From CAMDPA01 sp963825625 (lineage in GTDB: Bacteria; Pseudomonadota; Alphaproteobacteria; Rhizobiales; Hyphomicrobiaceae), in NCBI GenBank assembly GCA_963825625.1, contig CAWGUF010000017.1:62001-126000 (forward strand): a stretch of 64,000 bases of DNA. The letters run 5' to 3'. Below, in pieces: positions 60,591-64,000 of this stretch. The notes under the pieces are model-generated. The model was not told the origin of the DNA, did not search any database, and saw only the letters and a list, made by a program, of their open reading frames with translations. The translations under genes were made by a program, and so were the position numbers. Each line of letters opens with the position of its first letter. The stretch's first letter is position 1.

Positions 60591-61214
60591 TCAGAATGCC
60601 GAACGGCCGCGCCGCCTGAGCTCTCCGATCAAAGGCAGCAGCGGCATCCCGAGTATGGTGAAATAGTCGCCGTCCATCTGCTCGAACAGATTGATGCCGA
60701 TGTCCTCGATCTCGTAGCAGCCCACCGAGCGCTGCAGCACGGCCGGCCGCCTCGACGCGTACGCTTCGATTGTCTTCTCATCCATCTCGCGCATCGCCAT
60801 CCGCGCGCTGCCCGCATGGTGCCAGACAGTCTGCCCGCCTACCGCCAGCGCCACCGCCGAGTGCAGGATGTGCGTCCGCCCGGACAGCCTGGCAAGCGTC
60901 TGCTTCCCCTCTCGCAGGTCCGCAGCCTTCGTGAATATCTCGCCATCGAGCTCCAGAACCTGATCGGCGCCGATCACCAGTGCGTCCGGAAATTTGCGGC
61001 TGACGTCCTCGGCCTTTGCGGTCGCCAGCGCAATTGCCACCTCGCGCGGCGGCGTCAGGGGCGCAGCCTGATTGATCCGCTTCCGGATATCGTCCTCGTC
61101 GACGTCAGCAGCGGCGGTTTCGCAGATGTGGCCTGCATTTTCCAGCATCAAGCGCCTGATTTCACTCCGCGACGCCAGGATCAACTGCCGCCGGCCCGGA
61201 CTGCCTTCGCTCAT
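60591..61214 (-). CDS. maf: Maf-family nucleotide pyrophosphatase
   Basis: A 207-residue Maf/Ham1-like protein. LILASRSEIRRLMLENAG is the phosphate-binding start, VIGADQVLELDGEIFTKA carries the catalytic Asp, followed by LSGRTHILHSAVALAVGG and CYEIEDIGINLFEQMDGDYF with the conserved Glu/Asp-Gly-Asp pattern. Maf proteins hydrolyse modified pyrimidine nucleotides or act in division control. ATG 61214 has AGGAGAGGAG upstream and overlaps the lrp-type gene stop by four bases, so they are translated together. Confidence 0.94.
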   Translation of the reverse strand: MSEGSPGRRQLILASRSEIRRLMLENAGHICETAAADVDEDDIRKRINQAAPLTPPREVAIALATAKAEDVSRKFPDALVIGADQVLELDGEIFTKAADLREGKQTLARLSGRTHILHSAVALAVGGQTVWHHAGSARMAMREMDEKTIEAYASRRPAVLQRSVGCYEIEDIGINLFEQMDGDYFTILGMPLLPLIGELRRRGRSAF

Positions 61215-61702
61215 CGGTCTCCTCTCCTGCCCGCCAGTCCCATCGGCACGCCTGCCTCCCGCTTCACCTTGCGGATCGATAGAAAGGTCTTCACGGTCGA
61301 CACGTTCGGCGCCGCCGTAAGCTCCCGCGTCACGAAATCCTGAAAGGCGGATAGGTCCGGTGCGACACACTTCAGCACATAGTCCGTCTCGCCCGCGATA
61401 TACTCGCATTCTCTGACGAGGGGCCAGGCCAGCACGCGGTTCTCAAAGGCGCGAAGGTCGGCCTCCGCCTGGCTGTAGAGCCCGACCAGAGCAAAGGCGG
61501 TCAATTCGAACCCGACCAGCGCCGCGTCGAATTGCGCATGATAGCCAGTGATATATCCCGCCTCTTCGAGCGCCCGCACGCGCCTGAGGCAAGGCGGCGG
61601 CGATATGCCAACGCGTGCGGCGAGCGCCACGTTTGTGATCCGCCCGTCGGCCTGCAATTCCTTGAGGATGCGCCAGTCGATCGCGTCGAGGCGTGAGGTC
61701 AT
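61211..61702 (-). CDS. Lrp/AsnC-family transcriptional regulator
   Basis: A 163-residue regulator: N-terminal helix-turn-helix (LDAIDWRILKELQADGRITN, AARVGISPPPCLRRVRALEE) and a C-terminal RAM effector domain (YHAQFDAALVGFELTAFALV, CEYIAGETDYVLKCVAPDLS, TVKTFLSIRKVKREAGVPM). Members sense amino acids and act locally or globally. The start at ATG 61702 gives the family N terminus; the frame is open upstream but non-conserved. It is coupled to maf by a four-base overlap and divergent from rnhB, an uncommon arrangement. Confidence 0.93.
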   Translation of the reverse strand: MTSRLDAIDWRILKELQADGRITNVALAARVGISPPPCLRRVRALEEAGYITGYHAQFDAALVGFELTAFALVGLYSQAEADLRAFENRVLAWPLVRECEYIAGETDYVLKCVAPDLSAFQDFVTRELTAAPNVSTVKTFLSIRKVKREAGVPMGLAGRRGDR

Positions 61703-61931
61703 GGGCAGCGCTGCTCCGTACATTCCGAAACTGGAGAGTGTCGAGAATGGTGCAACCCTGATACGGGGCGCCCATCGCGAAGGCAACCGCCCCGGCGGCT
61801 CGAATGGTGGTATAGAGCCTGGCTTCTGTTCAGAACCGGAACACGAGCGCACGGCGGCTCGTCTCCATGCACCTGAGGAAAACGCCGATCCGCGCTTTGA
61901 CAAGCTGGGATTTATCCGTCAACGCGAAGAC

Positions 61932-62612
61932 ATGGGTCGGTCCAAGACACGCAAAGCGGCACGGCAGATGCCGGACTTCGAGATCGAGAAGGCTGGGATC
62001 GCACGGGGCATGGTTCCGGTCGCGGGCATCGACGAGGCCGGCCGTGGGCCGTGGGCTGGCCCGGTCGTAGCCGCTGCGGTCGTCTTGTCGCCTGATACAC
62101 TTCCCGCCGGCATCAATGATTCCAAGGCTCTCACGTCTGTGGATAGAGACAGGCTTTATGACGCAATCGTCGCCAGCGGGGCAGCTATTGGCGTCGGCAT
62201 TGCAGACGTCGCGCGCATCGACGACATGAATATTCTTCAGGCATCTTTATGGGCGATGGCCGAAGCCGTTGCATGCCTTCCGAAGGCACCACTCCTGGCG
62301 CTCGTCGACGGCAACAGGGCACCGCAACTGGCATGCCAGACACGCACCATCGTCGCGGGCGATGCCAGGTGCCTGTCGATCGCGGCGGCCTCGATTGTCG
62401 CGAAGGTGACACGCGATCGCGTGATGACAGGCTTGGCGAATGAATTCCCGCAATACGGTTTTGAGCGGCACAAAGGTTACGGCACACCGGAGCACAAAGA
62501 CGCACTCGAGCGTCTCGGTCCAACCCCGCATCATCGTCGATCGTTTCGGCCGGTTCGCTTGGTCATCGAGGCGGCGGCGCAACGCTTCTCCGCGCCGCGA
62601 TCATTGGATTGA
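61932..62612 (+). CDS. rnhB: Ribonuclease HII
   Basis: A 226-residue enzyme that incises RNA in RNA/DNA hybrids and starts ribonucleotide excision repair. Catalytic residues are in VAGIDEAGRGPWAGPVVAAA (Asp-Glu pair, G-R-G), GINDSKALTS, LALVDGNRAP and SIAAASIVAKVTRDRVM, ending with ERHKGYGTPEHKDALERLG. The N-terminal 30 residues are a basic extension. ATG 61932 was chosen; the open frame extends to 61548 but opposes the divergent lrp-type gene. Confidence 0.95.
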   Translation: MGRSKTRKAARQMPDFEIEKAGIARGMVPVAGIDEAGRGPWAGPVVAAAVVLSPDTLPAGINDSKALTSVDRDRLYDAIVASGAAIGVGIADVARIDDMNILQASLWAMAEAVACLPKAPLLALVDGNRAPQLACQTRTIVAGDARCLSIAAASIVAKVTRDRVMTGLANEFPQYGFERHKGYGTPEHKDALERLGPTPHHRRSFRPVRLVIEAAAQRFSAPRSLD

Positions 62613-62632
62613 GCCGCCGGGCTGGTTGAAGC

Positions 62633-62857
62633 TCAGATGTGCGACGGTTCGGAGTTGCAGTATTGGCGCCGCACTTGCCGCTCCGCCGACTTCATGTCGT
62701 GAGCTATCCCGGCAATGGTTCTTTGAGCGGCATACAAGCGCCAATGAAACTCGGGCCGGGCGCCTGCCTTTACGATTGACCCGACAGAGACGAACGGATC
62801 CGTCTCTGTGAAAAAATTCACGACACCCGTATAGGGACAACGCTGCTTCGATAGCAT
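62633..62857 (-). CDS. Small conserved-looking hypothetical protein
   Basis: A 74-residue protein with CPYTGVVNFFTETDPFVSVG, FHWRLYAAQRTIAGIAHDMK and SAERQVRRQYC. It has a very strong ribosome site (AGGAGGT, five bases before the ATG), good evidence that it is translated. I have seen small rhizobial proteins with the CPYTGVVN(F/Y)FT start, but no function is known. It is convergent with rnhB; an AT-rich promoter region (62890-62960) lies upstream. Confidence 0.75.
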   Translation of the reverse strand: MLSKQRCPYTGVVNFFTETDPFVSVGSIVKAGARPEFHWRLYAAQRTIAGIAHDMKSAERQVRRQYCNSEPSHI

Positions 62858-63095
62858 GGGGACCTCCTCCCACTCCGAACGCGTTGGATCAAGTGAACGC
62901 GATCCGACATTGAGCGATTTTTATCGCAGCTATTTATATTATTAATAATACAACTCCTATCATGAGAAAGCCAAGCGAGTCAGCATTTTTCACGATGAGT
63001 TGATGCCTGCGACTGCAAGCGGAACAATTTTTGGCGCTGTACGCGGTACAGGAAATCGAGGTGTCGTCGCCAGGCAATGCCTGGATATTTCATCC

Positions 63096-63563
63096 TCAGC
63101 CTTCAAGCACCCAGGCGCCATCAGCGGCACGGCATGCAATACCTTCCGTGCCGCGCCTGAGCGCGCCGGCGGTCAGTTTCATCTCCAGGTGTCTGCAGAT
63201 GCGCCCGGTACCGTCGCGGAATGTGCAAGTCATGCGGATCGAACCGGTCAATCTGCCATGGTCTCGCTTCCAAACGTATGTGGCGCCGTCGCCTGCTTGC
63301 GTCAGGGCGATATCGATCGCTTGCAGCAAGGCCAACTCGTCCCCGGCCTTCATGTCGCCTCTTGGCCCATGAAAAGGGTAGGCGAGCTGCTCGCTGGGAA
63401 GCTGGAAGTCGCGCGCGGCAAGGCCCATGGCCTTCTCGCCAGACCGCGGGGCAGCGGTTTCGGCGGATGCCGAGGTCGCATCGGCCAGCACGGCGACAAA
63501 CAGGAAGATCGCGGCGCCGCAGCCCGCGATGAGTGTAGAAAAGCAGACTTCGTTTCTCGACAT
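63096..63563 (-). CDS. Exported RT0821/Lpp0805-like surface protein
   Basis: A 155-residue exported protein with a signal peptide (LIAGCGAAIFLFVAVLADATSASA). The C-terminal half (GATYVWKRDHGRLTGSIRMT, RICRHLEMKLTAGALRRGTE, IACRAADGAWVLEG) matches the 17-kDa-antigen / RT0821-Lpp0805 surface domain common in alphaproteobacteria, with two or three Cys that may pair. No function is assigned in the family. ATG 63563 is chosen for its proper signal peptide; it is divergent from pdxH. Confidence 0.75.
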   Translation of the reverse strand: MSRNEVCFSTLIAGCGAAIFLFVAVLADATSASAETAAPRSGEKAMGLAARDFQLPSEQLAYPFHGPRGDMKAGDELALLQAIDIALTQAGDGATYVWKRDHGRLTGSIRMTCTFRDGTGRICRHLEMKLTAGALRRGTEGIACRAADGAWVLEG

Positions 63564-63727
63564 AACGCTATGCTCACTCGACAGAACAGGACAACGCACC
63601 GGCTTTACGCTGCCGGTCTTCCCCATAATGGTCTAAGAGGGTTAAGCTGCCCTCAACGGCTGTCTCGCAGGCCCTGTGCTGGTACAGTCGGCTACGAAAC
63701 CGAAACGATTTTGCGAAAGTGCATAGC

Positions 63728-64000
63728 ATGAGCGAGGACAGACCCTCGTCCGGTCAGGGTGCCAGACCTGATTATTATTCCGGCCCCCAGGCGCCGGATT
63801 TCCTGGCCGCCGAGGAGCCATTCGGCTTGTTCGCAAGCTGGTTCGATGCGGCGCGCGCCCATGAGATCAATGATGCTGAGGCGATGGCTGTCGCCTCGGC
63901 TGACGAAAGCGGCATGCCGAATGTGCGTATGGTGCTGCTGAAGGCGCTCGATCCAGCCGAGCACCCCCAGCGCGGTTTCGTCTTTTACACGAATTTCGAA
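63728..64000 (+). CDS. pdxH: Pyridoxamine 5'-phosphate oxidase, 3' truncated by window
   Basis: The first 91 residues of an FMN enzyme that makes pyridoxal 5'-phosphate. After a variable lead, PFGLFASWFDAARAHEINDA and the PNVRMVLLKALD, GFVFYTNFE segment (FMN- and substrate-binding region) match PdxH. The C-terminal two thirds lie beyond the right edge. Divergent from the RT0821-like gene by 164 bases. Confidence 0.93.
   Translation, partial: MSEDRPSSGQGARPDYYSGPQAPDFLAAEEPFGLFASWFDAARAHEINDAEAMAVASADESGMPNVRMVLLKALDPAEHPQRGFVFYTNFE

Overview
This 64 kb window is high-GC chromosomal DNA of an alphaproteobacterium, most likely Hyphomicrobiales (Rhizobiales). The grounds are a Tim44-like / FxsA / SecB / DnaQ / CoaE / Maf block, a giant NAD-dependent glutamate dehydrogenase, an H-NS/HvrA-type protein, a CIRCE-controlled groESL operon, and two copies of an interspersed palindromic repeat of a kind that I recall as common in Rhizobiales genomes. 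The assignment comes from gene content and order; no search was run.

Layout. 0-1.5 kb: an accessory edge with a truncated ParA ATPase, a small ribbon-helix-helix partner and a TIR-domain protein. 1.6-9.0 kb: a minus-strand catabolic-looking run (two VOC/glyoxalase proteins, a GrdB-like protein, a frameshifted 3-hydroxyisobutyrate-dehydrogenase-like gene, a ParDE toxin-antitoxin pair and a heavily frameshifted M24 peptidase-like gene), divergent from a LacI-type regulator with several CG-centred palindromes between them. 9.2-14.3 kb: cation/proton antiporter, family-2 glycosyltransferase, Bug-type binding protein, alpha/beta hydrolase, H-NS-like protein. 15-21.4 kb: NAD-GDH and an MFS permease. 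21.4-25 kb: two adjacent DUF262-DUF1524 (GmrSD-like) proteins, a candidate defence locus, with a nine-G tract at the start of the second. 25.4-28 kb: DUF952, pyrD, a CarS-like membrane protein, a host-attachment-family protein.

28-34 kb: a second enzyme island with two divergent UbiD-type decarboxylases, an SDR without the usual catalytic lysine and an enolase-superfamily protein. 34-36.5 kb: groESL with a recognisable promoter and CIRCE. 36.7-46.5 kb: a SLOG-like protein, a complete TRAP transporter with two tandem solute-binding paralogues, a divergent polysaccharide deacetylase, an exported hypothetical and an orphan hybrid histidine kinase. 46.6-51.8 kb: a MarR-centred module with two HpaB-family flavin monooxygenases and an amidase, with a good operator candidate. 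51.8-53.1 kb: two hypothetical genes and tRNA-Gly(CCC).

53.4-64 kb: mostly conserved housekeeping genes: UDP-glucose dehydrogenase, Smr-domain protein, MltA, Tim44-like, FxsA, SecB, DnaQ, CoaE, Maf, Lrp/AsnC, RNase HII, two small proteins, and the 5' part of pdxH cut by the right edge. Taken together, the window alternates core genes with compact substrate-uptake and degradation modules, each with its own local regulator. The most uncommon items are the twin DUF262-DUF1524 genes with the G tract, the TIR protein beside ParA, the divergent UbiD pair, and the MarR/HpaB/amidase module. No CRISPR array, rRNA or intact insertion sequence was seen.
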